Below, in pieces: positions 31,936 to 43,510 of a DNA stretch of 64,000 nucleotides (within the stretch, counting starts at the first letter, position 1; every line of letters starts with the position of its first letter). This DNA is from Reticulascus tulasneorum (lineage: Eukaryota > Ascomycota > Sordariomycetes > Glomerellales > Reticulascaceae). The position numbers and the translations under genes were made by a program. Below the pieces are notes generated by a model. That model saw nothing but the letters and a program-made list of their open reading frames with translations. It was not told the DNA's origin and made no database searches. The stretch spans positions 1,426,001 through 1,490,000 of the forward strand of contig LSAX01000002.1 of assembly GCA_001557505.1 (NCBI GenBank), read 5' to 3'.

Positions 31936-34900
31936 TCAGTCGCTATCGTCCATGTCAAAGGGGTCGTCGCTCTCCACTTCCTCATCTTCATCTTCGTCAA
32001 TTGCAATAGAGCTATCGTCAATGATGATAGGTTTCGCCTTGGCCGCTGCTGCGCGGCCCGGACGGCCACGAGCTGCCGGGCGGGGCGGGGGCGAATCCTC
32101 CTCCATGTCGTCGTCTTCGTCGTCACTGAAGCCGCTCTTCTTCACCAGCTTCTTGGCAGCGTAGGCCTTCGCTGCTGGAGACAGAGCACTGGGTTTGGCA
32201 GCCGCGGCAGCCTTAGGCTTTGGCTTGGGGACAGCAGCTTCCTTGGGCTTCGCTTTCGAGACCGCAGGACGGCCACGAGCCTTGGGGACAGCGGCGACGC
32301 TCAGCGGTGCCTTGGGGGCCGCCGAGGAAAGTGAAGATGACTTGGCGGCCGCGGCTGGAATCTTAGGAGGTGGTAGAGCGTCGTCAGACATGAAGCTGTC
32401 AATGTCTTCTACCTTGGTGGCAGTCTTGTGCGGCGACGACCGGGCAAGCATTTCGTAGTTGGTGTCGTCTTGGCTATCGAAGTCAAAGGTCTTTGATGGT
32501 TTGGACTTGACCTTCGGCAGTACAGATTCCCGATTGCCGTGGCTGGACTCGGGACGAGACATGGCAAACAGACTAAGTCTGCCATTCTTCGGTTCGGCAG
32601 CTGGTTCGCCGATACCCTTTACCAGAGCACCAACATCGCCAAGCATGCTGTCGCCATCAGTATCCGAATCGTCGAGAATCCAAGCCTTCGGCTTGGCGGC
32701 AGCCGCTCGTTGGCTGCGACCATTACCAGTTTCTGTGGGCTCTGTGGCGGTTGGCACCTTCGTGGTGCTCTTCCTGCCAAGCGCGGCGAAGTCATCGTCG
32801 GAGAAGTTGTCCGACAGCGCGGCATCCTCAGATGCCGATTCTGCGACCTTCGGCTTAGCCTTTGGTTTCGCAGTGAACATTTCTGCGAAGCGCTGATGAG
32901 TCTTCTCAACCACCTTTGGAGCTGCCTTGGCCTTTGCGACTTTGCCGGTCTTCTTGTCCGGCGCGTATTCATCCTCAGCACGTGGACGACGCGCTTTGCC
33001 AGCCCCGATTTTCTTGGAGACACGGCGTCCCATTCTGCGGATGTTGGTCTGGATCTCAGCATCAAGAGCAAGTTGATTCTCCCATTCCGCAACGAAGTCG
33101 TCCAGGTCTTGGCACCAGAGATCCTTCTCGCTAAGCGCCAGGAGAGCATCATGTTCGGCTTTCTTCTTGGCAATTAGCTCCTTCAACTTCTGGAGACGCT
33201 CAAGGGTCAAAGACCAAATGGGCATCTAGAAATGCGGGATTAGCAAGCATGAAGAGTCGAGGCAAATAGGAGGATCACTTACCGAAAGGAGATAATCGTA
33301 GTCGCGAACACCACCATCGCTGTCCTCTTCCTCCGCATCAGAGCCCTCCATTTCCTCATCTGTCGATTTCTTCTTCGCATCTACGCCCTTGGGAAACGGC
33401 TCATACTTGCGGTCACGCAACTCCTGCACAAGGATCGGCTTCCTCTTCTTCGAGACGATAAGTTCGCCTTCGACGATTTCTTGGATGAAGCGGAACTGGT
33501 TCTTCAGCTTACGATAGTCCGCATGGTAGACGCCGAGCCAGTGTTTCTACCGCCTAGTTAGTTAAGAGATCTTTTACAGGCAAACTGTTAACATACCTTG
33601 CGCTCCCCGTACATGTGGATGCGATAGAGATAGTACTCCTCTAGTATCTCTTCCACGCTCTCGTACTTCCGAATCTGGCCACGAGTATCGAAGGCGACGA
33701 GATTCGAGGTAGCAATTTGTTTGTTGAGCTTGAAACGTTCCATCAGTCCTTCGGCCAATACATCCTTCAAATATTTGTCGTCCATCTGAATGACGAAGTG
33801 GACGTTCTTATGGTCGTTAAATTCCTTGTAATCCTTGATCCAGACTGGCCCCTTGGTACCACCAATCACTTCCTCAAGTTTGGCCTTGAAGTCATCAGTC
33901 CAGGTGCGAATAGGCAGTTCAGTGATGACAGCCTCGCCGGTCTTCTCGTCCAGCTCGACAATACCGTTAAACTTGTATCTGTCTTTCTCAGCAGGCTCAG
34001 GTGTACCTTTCCAGTTTCGGAACCAGGGCATCATATGCTGGAAGGGACGCTCCTCGGTATTTTCAGGATCAAGACGGCCCATGCGACTCTTCAGGTTGTT
34101 CACAATATCTATGGGATGGTAGTTTGGAATCGAAGTACTCCAACCGGTACCGATACCATCGGCACCGTTGATGAGGATCATTGGGACAACCGGAGCATAC
34201 ACCCTAGGTTCAATCTTCTTTCCATCTTCATATTGAGGATCCAAGTTTGGCTCGTCCAAGGCTGAAAAGATCTTACGGGCAAAGGGAGAGAGTCTAGTGT
34301 GGATATAACGAGGACTAGCAGCGTCTGAGCCACCGGCGAGACGTGATCCAAAATTTCCACTGGGTTCGAGGCAGTTGACGTTGTTGGAACCGACGAAGGT
34401 TTGTGCGAGGCCGATGATTGTTTGCTGCAGCGAAACTTCACCATGGTGATACGAAGTTTGCTCGGAGATGTAACCAGCCAATTCAATGACCTTCTGGTCC
34501 TTGAGAATGTTCTTCTTGAAACATGCGTAAATGACTTTTCGTTGACCAGGCTTCAATCCGTCAATAACGGAGGGGATGGACCGCATGTTGTCTGCCATGC
34601 TGAAGAGAATCAGCTCCTTGTTGACGAAGTCGTTATAAGTGATTGACTTGGAGGAATGGTCGAGGAATGTGCCTGGGATGAAGTTTCCGAGCCACTCCTT
34701 TCGTGCGTCCGCCTTCTTCTTTGAGAAAGCAAGCTCGAAGAGCTCTGCCTCGGAAGGCTGCATAACATCGAATTCCTTGAGATGGTCGTCCAAGTTTGTG
34801 AAGTACACCTGGGCATCTTCGTTCGAGCTGGTTCCCAAACCCTTGAAGTACTTGTAATGCCATCGCGATATTTCAGCTCGATGAGCTAGCTTCCATTCCT

Positions 34901-37461
34901 CGTATTGGGGTTGTGTAAAGAAGGACTTGAGCTTGAGTGGCTTCTTCGGGTTTGGTCCTTGCCAGACCTTAACGATTGGAGTGATGAACTCTCTGAAAAA
35001 GTCGGGGATCTGGAGGAGAGACGGATACTGGACTTGCAAGAAGTTGATGAGCAGTCCCTTGATATGACTACCGTCATGATCCTGATCAGCCATGATCATT
35101 AGATGACCGTATCGTAGACCCTTGGTGTCGGTGTAAACCTGTTTGTGCTTCAAGCCTAGGAACTGCTTAATGTTTTGGATTTCCACGTTCTTTGTGATCT
35201 GGTCGATAGATGCGTCACGGACGTTAAGCATCTTTCCTCGAAGCGGGAAGACACCAATCCGATCAGGATCCAAAATGGCACGGCCAGCAACAGCCAAGCT
35301 CTTTGCGGAGTCACCCTCTGTCAAGATGAGAGTACACTCATGGCCATGCCTAGTGCCAGCCAAGTTGGCATCCACGAGTTTGGCGTTGCTGATACGTGAG
35401 CGCTTGCTTCCATCACTCTTTGCCATCATCTTGTCGGCCTTCTTTTCAGCGAAGTCAATGATGTTTTGGATTGCATCCGACTTGGCGATCTTCTTCAAGA
35501 AATCCTCAGTGAGAGGACATTTGCTTCCAAACTGACTCGGTTTTGTCGTCATCTGTTCCTTGGTTTGAGAAGTAAAGGCAGGATTGTCAACCAGGCAGTT
35601 GACAAATATGAAGATGTGGTTTCGAATGTGGTTCTGCTTGAGAGCATGTCCCTTCTTCCTCTTGTCCAGAGTCTTGAGCAGATATGTTGTGATTTGTTCG
35701 GCAATATTGTTGACGTGTGTACCACCGGATGTAGTGGCAATGGAGTTGACGAAAGACACTTGTTGGAAAGTCCCATCAGAGACAGTGAATCCGATCTCCC
35801 ATCTCGGGTGTGCATCCGTCTTGTCGATCTCAACAACGACTTTTGGCTCTACGCCTTCCTCTGCTCCTCGTTCCTGTGCGATGGCCTTGGCGTACATCTC
35901 GCAATAACCTTTAAACGCGAGCTTGATGTGGGTACCATTGAGATAGACCTTGACGCCCCTGACTGTACCCGCCATATCGTAGACACGGCGCTGAATAAGG
36001 CATTCAAGGTCATCATCGATGCCAGTCATGCTAAATCTTGCGTAGTCTGGCTTGAAGGTAACGCGAACAAAATCACTAGTCTTGTTTGAAGTGATCTTGG
36101 CTTTGGTCATCTTGCTCATGTTTTCACTCCAAGTCTGCTTGTATCTCTTCCCATTCTTGGAGTCTTGTGCTTCCAGGGTGAATTCTTTACTGAAAACGTT
36201 GCAGAGCTTAGCACCGTAACCGTTACGGCCACCCACAGTCTTCTTCTCATCATCGTCGTAGTTGGAACCTGTAAGGAGATGGCCGAAGATCATCTCCGGG
36301 ATATAAATCTTCTCTTTCTGTATACTTGTCAGTTGTTGTACAGGGCGGACATGCTTAGGAGACATACGCCATGGATCTCGACCGGAATGCCCTTTCCGTT
36401 ATTCTCCACGCTGATCTCTCCAGTCTCCCGATCAACGTTCACCTTGAGGTAGGTCATTGATGAGTCTCGTTGCTTGTTATCGGCGGCGTTGACTAGGATT
36501 TCGTCGAAGATCTTGTAAAGACCAGGGACGAAGGTGACCTTTCGGTACTCCATGAGCTTTGCCTCCTTGTTGTACACCCACATCTGCTGCTCTGTAGGCT
36601 CAACCGATCCGATATACGTATCAGGACGCTTGATGATGTGCTGAAGCTGGGTCAGCTTCTGGTAAGTGTCGGTGGCTGATTTCTCGGTCTTCGGTGCTGA
36701 CGCGCTCGGTGCATCCAGCATCATGCTATCATTCTCAATCTCGGCCAGCGGATTTCCACCTGTCTTCTTTGCAGCCGGGGCTTTCTTCAGTTTCTTGGAG
36801 CTCGGCGGCGTGTTTGAGAACGTGGATCCGCCGCGGACGATCGAGTCCTCATCATCGCTCTCCGGCTTCGGTCGTTTCTTCGACGCCGGTTTCGTTTTGA
36901 GGGCAGTCTGAGTCGCCTTTTTGGCCGCGGGCTTTGCCGGGGCCTTTTTGACGGCAGGCTTCGTCTTCTGCAGTTCGTTAGTGCTAAAGTTCGAGGTGCG
37001 GTTCACTACCGGCTCAGAATTCGGTGGGCCAGTGGCCAGCACCGGCCTGGGTGGCGGCAGCATAGACATATCGAGCAAGGAAATAATATCGGAGATGTCC
37101 TTTGAGGGTACGGGCGCGAAAGTAGACTGAGTGAATGCAGGAGTATGATGGGAATGTGTGTATCAAGGTTCGTGAAGAAGTGGGATATCCTGGTGTGTCG
37201 GTAGAAAATGTGGTGTCTTGGCTGACAGCTCGAGGAGAGAGTTGTTGTGAGTTGAGTGCAGGCTCGAGCGACTACCGACTTTGTGTTGCGAGGTAGGTCA
37301 TCTGTAGTTGAAGTGATCCTCGGAGTCGAAAGCGACAGAGGCAGTCACAAAGAACGGCGCATTCCCAAGATCCAAACTCAAAGAAAAGAACGTACCGCTA
37401 CAGGCGCAAAGTCATCCGACTCATCCTGCATGCTGAACACGGATTCCACATCCGAATCCAT
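31936..37461 (-). CDS. top2: DNA topoisomerase II
   Basis: Type IIA topoisomerase, nuclear: it passes one duplex through a transient double-strand break and decatenates chromosomes, using ATP. Exons 37461-37396, 37126-36368, 36317-33597, 33546-33283 and 33225-31936 give ~1699 aa. A short first exon (MDSDVESVFSMQDESDD) leads into ~150 disordered residues rich in Lys/Pro/Ala. The GHKL ATPase follows, with RPDTYIGS, ILVNAADNKQRD, GGRNGYGAKLCN and the K-loop QTKEQMT. TOPRIM has LTEGDSAKSLAVAG and the metal-binding MADQDHDGSH. The winged-helix/tower domain carries the active-site Tyr (~946) in ASPRYIHTRLSPFARK. The C-terminal ~400 residues are Lys/Ala/Pro/Asp/Ser-rich and probably disordered, ending in an acidic tail (DEDEDEEVESDDPFDMDDSD). 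All key residues are intact. Intron 3 has a tandem TAG choice; the downstream AG preserves the KHWLGVYH sequence. Confidence 0.97.
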
Positions 37462-38127
37462 ACTGGGCAATCGTCGTATCGACTCTCTCACGGGCGAGTA
37501 GAACCGGGCGCGCGATGCCGTCGACAGCACAAACGGGGGGGCAATTCGAGTACAACGAACGACAGCAAAAAGAGTCGAGGGGGTCGCGGTTTGCCGTGCA
37601 ATTGGCGCAAAAGAACGTGCAAAGAGAAGCGAAGAAAAGAGTGATGCCAGGTCTACGAGCTGCTCACATGCGAGGTGCGTTTAGGAGGAGGGGAGGGGAT
37701 GGCGGGATGAGTGTTGTTGTGGCAGCGTTTGGTGATGTTGATATTCCGCGTAAACAATCTGCGGCGCGCGTGGGCTTCAGGTACGGAGACCGGGGACCGC
37801 GTTGCGTGCCTCAGGCCTAAACCGGAATTGGCGTAGCCACTGCTGCTGTGGCGCAGTTAGTACCTCAGGGTAGCTGGGAGCATTTTTAGGAGGGCCATGA
37901 TGCTAGTCTAGCGCTAAGGGTTTATGAAAGAGTGCCCGATCAGAACTTTAAAATTCGAGTCCGGGGGCTTCTCAGGCTCATTATCAGTGCTATATGGCTT
38001 CCGAGTAAAATAAATCCCTAGTCAATATCCTTCAACTTCGACTCCAAATTCAATAGGTGGGTATTCAACCATAACCAAATATCAACCGAAACACAGCCAA
38101 CACCTCGCCCGCTGCACCGCATCCGCA
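37462..38127. other. TOP2 upstream region
   Basis: 0.67 kb between the TOP2 start and the carbonic anhydrase stop, both genes on the minus strand. No supported gene. A plus-strand open frame here is low complexity and antisense to the TOP2 leader. Confidence 0.45.
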
Positions 38128-38755
38128 TTAGATGACCCTCTTAGTCTTGCCCGTCTCAACCGCATAGATCCATCCACTAACAGCCACGTCATCTGGGATC
38201 AACTTCGAGCCCTTGATATAGCTGACGTCGTCCTTGACGGCCTGCTCCAGCTCTGGAAAAGGGAGGAAGTCCAATTTCAGAGACTTGAGCTCCGCAGAAG
38301 CTTCCGCCCTGTGATGCCGTATTAGAAAGAAATAATCTGGGTACGGCGGGAGATAGAACTCACCCAAGATTCTTCTCGACGATGGAGTATGCGTCCTCGT
38401 TCTTGAACGTCAGCATGCCACAGCCCGTGTGCTTGACGAGGATAATCTCTTTCGTGCCCAACAGCTGTTCTGAGATGACAATGCTGCGGAGGCCATCTAC
38501 GGCCGAGGCGCCAGCCTGATGCTTGGTTAGCAATGATCCAATATGGTAGCCGGGACATCAGAGCGTTCTCACGTTTCTAATCACATGCGCATCTCCCAGC
38601 TCAATGCCAAATGCCTGAGCTGGATCGATTCGGGCATCCATGCAAGTCAGTACCAGGTAATGTTTTGCGGGCGGCAGAGCTAGGCTTCCCTTGGTGAAGC
38701 CTGAGGAGTAGCTCTCCGAGGTTGCCTCAACGTTCTTCTGGATCGGAGTCGCCAT
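38128..38755 (-). CDS. beta-class carbonic anhydrase
   Basis: Catalyses CO2 + H2O to bicarbonate + H+ and supplies bicarbonate for carboxylases; cytosolic unless targeted. Three exons (38755-38573, 38515-38364, 38308-38128) encode 171 aa. Zinc-site residues are visible as CMDARIDP (Cys38, with the Asp40-Arg42 dyad) and HTGCGM (His90, Cys93). The length and the CMDAR...HTGCGML signature match the short beta-CA clade found in many filamentous fungi and bacteria, rather than the ~220-270 aa plant-type enzymes. No mitochondrial presequence is evident, although the Ser/Thr-rich first 20 residues are not excluded. Both introns are GT-AG and phase-consistent; intron 1 has a TTGCTAAC branch site. Confidence 0.93.
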
Positions 38756-39163
38756 TGGGATTACGAATATGTGAGGGCAAGTAACTCAAGGGGTAGTTCA
38801 GGCGGTGAAAGGACTAATCGATATCACATCTATTTGGAGAAAGCTATGACAACAATTCTAGCTAGGCCGTTGGAAGAATTCGCCAGGCGGGGAATTTGAT
38901 CCTACTTATAGTCTCCCCAGCTCTTCCAGCCGCCAACTAGAAGCTACAGGTCAGAAGATATGTGAAAGTGATCGTCACCACCTCGATCAATAACGCGGGT
39001 GCACTAGGGGGTGGTGTCCGATTGTGGATCGATTGCGTGATTCCCTTGTCTTCTTCCCGCGAACAGGAGGACTCCTTCATGACGCCCCCATTACAGCATG
39101 GGCAAATGCAGGTGTGCAGCAACCGGTGATAGGCAGACCCGAGCGGCACACCGAATCACCGAG
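38756..39163. other. upstream region of carbonic anhydrase gene
   Basis: No gene seen; ends at the left target-site duplication of the inverted-repeat element. Confidence 0.4.
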
Positions 39164-39173
39164 TCCTTAGTCC
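39164..39173 (+). repeat. left target-site duplication (10 bp)
   Basis: TCCTTAGTCC, repeated in the same orientation at 39569-39578 on the other side of the inverted-repeat element. Confidence 0.75.
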
Positions 39174-39176
39174 TGA

Positions 39177-39232
39177 ATACCGTCAATAACACCGCCTAAC
39201 CCTTACTAAATAGCTTATTTTTGTTAGTAAGA
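39177..39232 (+). repeat. left terminal inverted repeat
   Basis: Left arm of the element. Pairs with 39513-39568 in inverted orientation (about 80 percent identity). Confidence 0.78.
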
Positions 39233-39512
39233 GTTCTAGGTATAATAATAGGTTTTAGTAAGGTTATGCTGAAGCTTTGGGTGGGGCCTTAAAAGTGGGG
39301 TTACGGGTAAAGAGTGGATCTAAAATAAAATTTAAGCTTTTATTTTGATATTTATTTAGCTTCTAAAAATTGAAATATAAAATACAAATAAAATATTTAA
39401 TAATTTATATTAAAAATTGTTTATTTGTCTTTATTTATTTTATTTTATTTAATAGATAAATATCTAAAAAAAAAAATTTAAAAAATAAAAAATAAAAATA
39501 AAATATGTTTAT

Positions 39513-39568
39513 TCTTACTAATAAAATTGAACTATTTGGTAGGGGGTGGGCGGTGTTCTTAACGGTAC
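39513..39568 (-). repeat. right terminal inverted repeat
   Basis: Right arm of the element, inverted relative to 39177-39232. It keeps more C residues in the outer 37 bp than the left arm, consistent with unequal C-to-T decay. Confidence 0.78.
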
Positions 39569-39578
39569 TCCTTAGTCC
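39569..39578 (+). repeat. right target-site duplication (10 bp)
   Basis: TCCTTAGTCC, identical to 39164-39173. Confidence 0.75.
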
Positions 39579-40604
39579 CAAAACAAAGGAAAGGCCTAGA
39601 GAGCTATTGAAGAACATAAAATACTTGTGCGTTCTAATCTACAGGCATTGTATTGAGCTCGTATCTTCTCCTTCTCCCCTCCTTTCTTGGCTGCATGCAG
39701 TTGTTTCTCGTAAATCGACGCTACCAGGTTTAGAGGCAAGTGGGACCCAAATAACATCGCCGGTTCCCCATACATTTTAGATGTGAACAGCGGCGGTGTT
39801 TTTGGCACCCACTTGAGAGGGTTGGAATGCCTGTCGATTTTACCTACAAGAAGCCAACATGTCGTGGAATGTCCGGGGTGCACACGCCTGGTGTTGATCG
39901 GTGAGATCCGTGAGCTCTGATAGCCTGTTCGATTCATGATAAATTGGTTCTTGCATGAGCAACAGCTCTACTACATACCTAGTGCATTCTGACTGTCTGG
40001 ATGCCTCAAAGTTGACCCAATAGCTTCAATACGTCTAGTACGCATCGGCTCCTCCACCTGTAGTTCTCAACGCGCGGGTCTGGTAGGATTGGCCTTTCGT
40101 CGAAATTGAGTTTGTTTTTGAAAGCTAACTCATTTTCACTCACACTCTCCATCACTTACTCCCAGTAGATTCTGCCAACCTGCTATGTTCATCCATCTTC
40201 ACGGCTCCACGTCGAGGAGATACTTCGGACTTGTGTCCTCGTCTACCGGCACGGTAGATAATATCATTACCATCTTACTGTGTGTATTACTCCGGCAAAT
40301 TTGCCGTCGCCTTACAGGACACACTTCAGAAGGCAACTCTGAGGCTGCTGCGCTGACTTACGTTTGTGGCGTTATGTGCATAGAGATCCGTGAGACGAGA
40401 CAGGGCATCATTGTGTAATCAACGACACCCTGGCTTGAATACCCGAAATGCGCCACAACAGATATTCAAATCGCAGAGTTTCATTCCGTTTCAAATATCT
40501 TGACTAATAGACCGCCAAAAGGTAAGTCCAAACAGTAAGATGAGTTGCCTCAGCTGGTAGCAAGTGTCTAGGATATCCTTAACTCCTCAAATCCAGAAAT
40601 CGCT
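39579..40604. other. intergenic, no gene seen
   Basis: 1 kb between the inverted-repeat element and the GNAT gene. A 77-codon plus-strand frame from 40185 has no recognisable features and is not called. Confidence 0.45.
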
Positions 40605-41221
40605 TTACGAGAGTTGCTTGAAGAAGAAGGTCTCGTCTTTTGGAACTCCCGAGGCAGGACTTATGCCATAGTTCGGAATCTTGCCTACCTCCGCATAGCC
40701 AAACTTTTTGTAGACCTCCTCCCCAAGGCTTCCAGTTTCGGCATCGGCCATCTAGCATATTGTCAGTCTCCCCTAAGCGAATAGTGCAACATCAGAACAC
40801 CTACCAACAAAGTTTTCCCTCGTTGTAAAGCCTCCACTTCCAAAGCACCCATCAACGTTCTCGCGCCCCCTTGCTGGCGGAATTTGGGACTGACTAACAG
40901 CTTCTGGACGAAGCCGCGCATAGGCCCAGTCTCTGACGGGGGCATGAGAAGCATGACTACGCCCATGAGTTCCAGTCCCTTGGGCTTTGTCCCTGGTTGC
41001 GACTCGTTCTGGAGAAGAATCATGATTCGCGTGCCGGAGCTCACCTCCGCTATTCTCTCTTTCCACCAGGTGAGAAGCTTTTCGTGCGAAAGTGGTGGAA
41101 GGAATGTGGCTATGGTGCGGTCGTGGGTAACACAGGACGCATGAAGAGCGGCGAGGTAGGGAATGAGATGTGTGTGCTCGGTGGGAGAGAAGAGGTACGG
41201 TGTCCCAGATCTTGATGCCAT
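40605..41221 (-). CDS. GNAT-family N-acetyltransferase
   Basis: Two exons (41221-40805, 40751-40605) encode 187 aa. The GNAT fold is indicated by a beta-strand MGVVMLLMP, then FVQKLLVSPKFRQQGGARTLMGALEVEALQRGKTLL, in which RQQGGA (~115-120) is the acetyl-CoA pyrophosphate loop. The second exon supplies MADAETGSLGEEVYKKFGYAEVG, the alpha4-beta region with GYxxVG. A final FFFKQL strand completes the fold. The substrate is unknown; it could be a small amine, antibiotic-like compound or protein N-terminus. Reading through the intron gives a short nonsense tail, whereas the GTAGGT...GCTAG splice restores the domain. Confidence 0.88.
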
Positions 41222-43510
41222 CTCTTCTGAATTTCTGGCAGATGCTCGTATGACAGGCAGATCAGACTTCGTATTTTCTTCTCAGAATATCAGTCTCGGT
41301 CGATAAAGGCTACCCGATAGGCCAACCTGTGCCCGCGAAACCCGCAAGCTCTGCGATCCAGTATCAATCCACGTGCGGCGGGGTGGGCAGAGACGGATCG
41401 ACGATGCAGAAGCAGGCGCATGAACTTTATTGATCTTGCGGGGAATGCAAGCCGAGAACCAGTTAGGAGCGGTGGAGAGCTCTAATAGTGCTAGATAGTT
41501 TTGTCAGCCATGAAAAACGCTCCTGAAAGATTGTAAACGGCCGGGATTGTCTTGAGTATGACGACGAGGGGCAATTGAGGGGGAAACGGCGCAGCATCGC
41601 GGGGGAGGAGGCAAACCAGGACTTTAGAAGGCAGTTTCAGAGCATGCTTACCTCAAGCGAGTCAATTGAGTGCCGTAAAAGTTTGCAGGCACCGGGGAAG
41701 CATCCACAAAGACTCGAACCTCTTGTTGGCAGTTGAGGACTTGACGTTAATGTCCAATGGCTCGAAAAGATGGAAGCTGTTGGTTTTAAGGAGAGAGTTG
41801 AGCTTCCTTCTGCCGCAACGGCGGATGGGTTATCTGTGTGCCTGTGGGGTACAGGTAGGTACTTTGGTCTGATACTGTCATTTACCTACTTAGGTAGCTG
41901 TATGTCGGGGCGTGACAGGTAGACTTTCGGCTGCCTTTAAGGCTGAATTAGCGGGGCTCGATTGGCCTAGGGAATTCCCGGTGCAAGGAACAGGGGGCTT
42001 TCCAGCGGTTGGCCGACGGTCCACGCCGGGCACCTCCCGCCCGCTTCAAGTTCTCACTCCCAGGTCGTCCACGGCTTAACCCTAGGTCAGTTAGCCCTGG
42101 CTTGTGACGGGCATGATCATCTCACTGCAGTACTACCTAGGTAGGTAGCCAGTGAGTGATTGACCTAGTAATTAATTGGCTAACTAAGTACTGGGAAAAC
42201 GATGCTGGAGTCCAACGTTGTGACGACTGACTACCATGCCCACACGAAAGCGACGCATTCTGGATGATTACTAGATTAGGAACTCATCAGTTTCACTGTT
42301 GTCCACTCAAGCTCTCATTGCTGCTGTACGACCTCAACAGATAGTGGCCATTACATGTGTATGATTTCGAGCAGAAGCCTATTGAAATGAGTTTGTTGAG
42401 ATGCTTCGGTCTCCAATCTACAGGTACTAACCCCCCGCCATCCGAACGTCGCGGCACGGAAGGCGACCTGGAATAGGTAGTCGGGTAGGCCTTCGGGGAT
42501 AATAACAGCACTAGTCTAACCATTCAATGGTTAGGGCACCGTAGCTAGCAATCCAAAGGGCTTGCTTATGGGAGCCATGTTTCAAATCGACAGGTGCCGC
42601 ATGTGAATGCCTCTACAGTTGCTTTGCTGCTCTGCTATTGGAACGAATTGCACACCGGGAATCCCTGGGCCATTCCATGTCATGTCATGCCATGCCATGC
42701 CATGCCATGCCGGGCCAGGCCAGCTGCAGTCGAGATCGGACGTTCGGCACTGAGGTTTCAAGGCGGCCGAGAGATTCAAGGAATGCATCCTGCCTGGCCA
42801 CATTCCACCAGAGAAATACTGGCGCAGTATGTTGTATATCCGTTGGATATAGCATTCTCGTGACCTACTGCTGAATATGTCCCGAAACTTGCTTTGTCGA
42901 CCAACAGCCCATACGTAAGGTGGGAACCCGCCACTCCCACATGTCTACCCTACTACCTACGTCTAATAATTAATTACTACCTCAACATGCTAGTGTAGGC
43001 CACTCCTCACACCCTCCACTTTCCATCAAAACCTCCAATCCAGACCCATAAACAAGGCATTGTGATTGGGGACAGCCAGAAATAGTTGGCTTGCGACTCC
43101 GAGTCTGTCACACCCACCGAGTCCAATCAGGGCACAAACCATGCCGGCACATTCAACGCAGGACACAACCGGAGCCTGACAGCCAACTGTCACCAAATGC
43201 ATCACGTATTTACCTGCGATAAGCTTCCCACTCACACGAGCCGGCCACACACACCCATCCAGCAGGACGGCACGGACCAGGTTCCAAGTAGCTCATTCAT
43301 GCGAGCCAAGGATACGAACCCCTCTGACGTCGACTTGGATCTTGTTTCAAAGACGCACCACGCTTCTTCACATCTTGCCCCGTCAGCTCCGCCCCTGGAG
43401 TAAGACTTATAAACTCTCGGTCTCCTATTCTCTGTACGGTGCAGTATTGTCGTGTGCCTTCTTTTTCGCACGAGACCTAGTGAAGTCATACTTGGTAACC
43501 TACTGTCGGC
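41222..43510. other. 2.3-kb intergenic region, no gene seen
   Basis: Contains TAGGTA-type repeats (41853-41898, 42131-42149) and a CATGC/CATGT pentanucleotide array (42676-42710). A loose tRNA-like fold around 42533-42600 was rejected. The right end is the promoter/leader of the phospholipase D gene. Confidence 0.45.
42676..42710. repeat. (CATGY)n pentanucleotide array
   Basis: Seven contiguous 5-bp units: CATGT twice, then CATGC five times. Confidence 0.9.

Larger units (their letters stand above)
39174..39568. mobile_element. nonautonomous TIR DNA transposon (MITE-like), AT-rich, RIP-like decay
   Basis: This is a ~395-bp element with terminal inverted repeats of ~56 bp (39177-39232 and 39513-39568), matching at 45 of 56 positions by eye. 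The first 37 bp match at 30 of 37. Five of those seven mismatches are C/T or G/A, the transitions made by repeat-induced point mutation. It is flanked by the perfect 10-bp direct repeat TCCTTAGTCC. The interior (39,310-39,510) is strongly A+T-rich with no coding capacity, so the element relies on a transposase elsewhere. A 9-11-bp duplication is typical of Mutator-like elements, but without a transposase the superfamily is not proven. The terminal sequence begins roughly (A/G)TACCGT(C/T)AA. Confidence 0.8.

Noticed and set aside
37515..37820. Plus-strand 101-codon frame upstream of TOP2
   Set aside because: Arg/Gln/Gly-rich translation antisense to the TOP2 leader, with no recognisable features.
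39240..39512. AT-rich block as mitochondrial insertion or centromeric DNA
   Set aside because: It is bounded by inverted repeats and a target duplication, and is too short and sharply limited; a decayed transposon explains it better.
40185..40418. 77-codon plus-strand frame
   Set aside because: It has an ATG but no recognisable domain, signal or splice context; composition looks random.
42533..42600. tRNA-like sequence (GGCACC...TTCAAATC...GGTGCC)
   Set aside because: The outer six bases pair and a T-loop-like stretch is present, but the D-arm lacks the GG pair and neither the anticodon stem nor the T stem forms. Not a credible tRNA.
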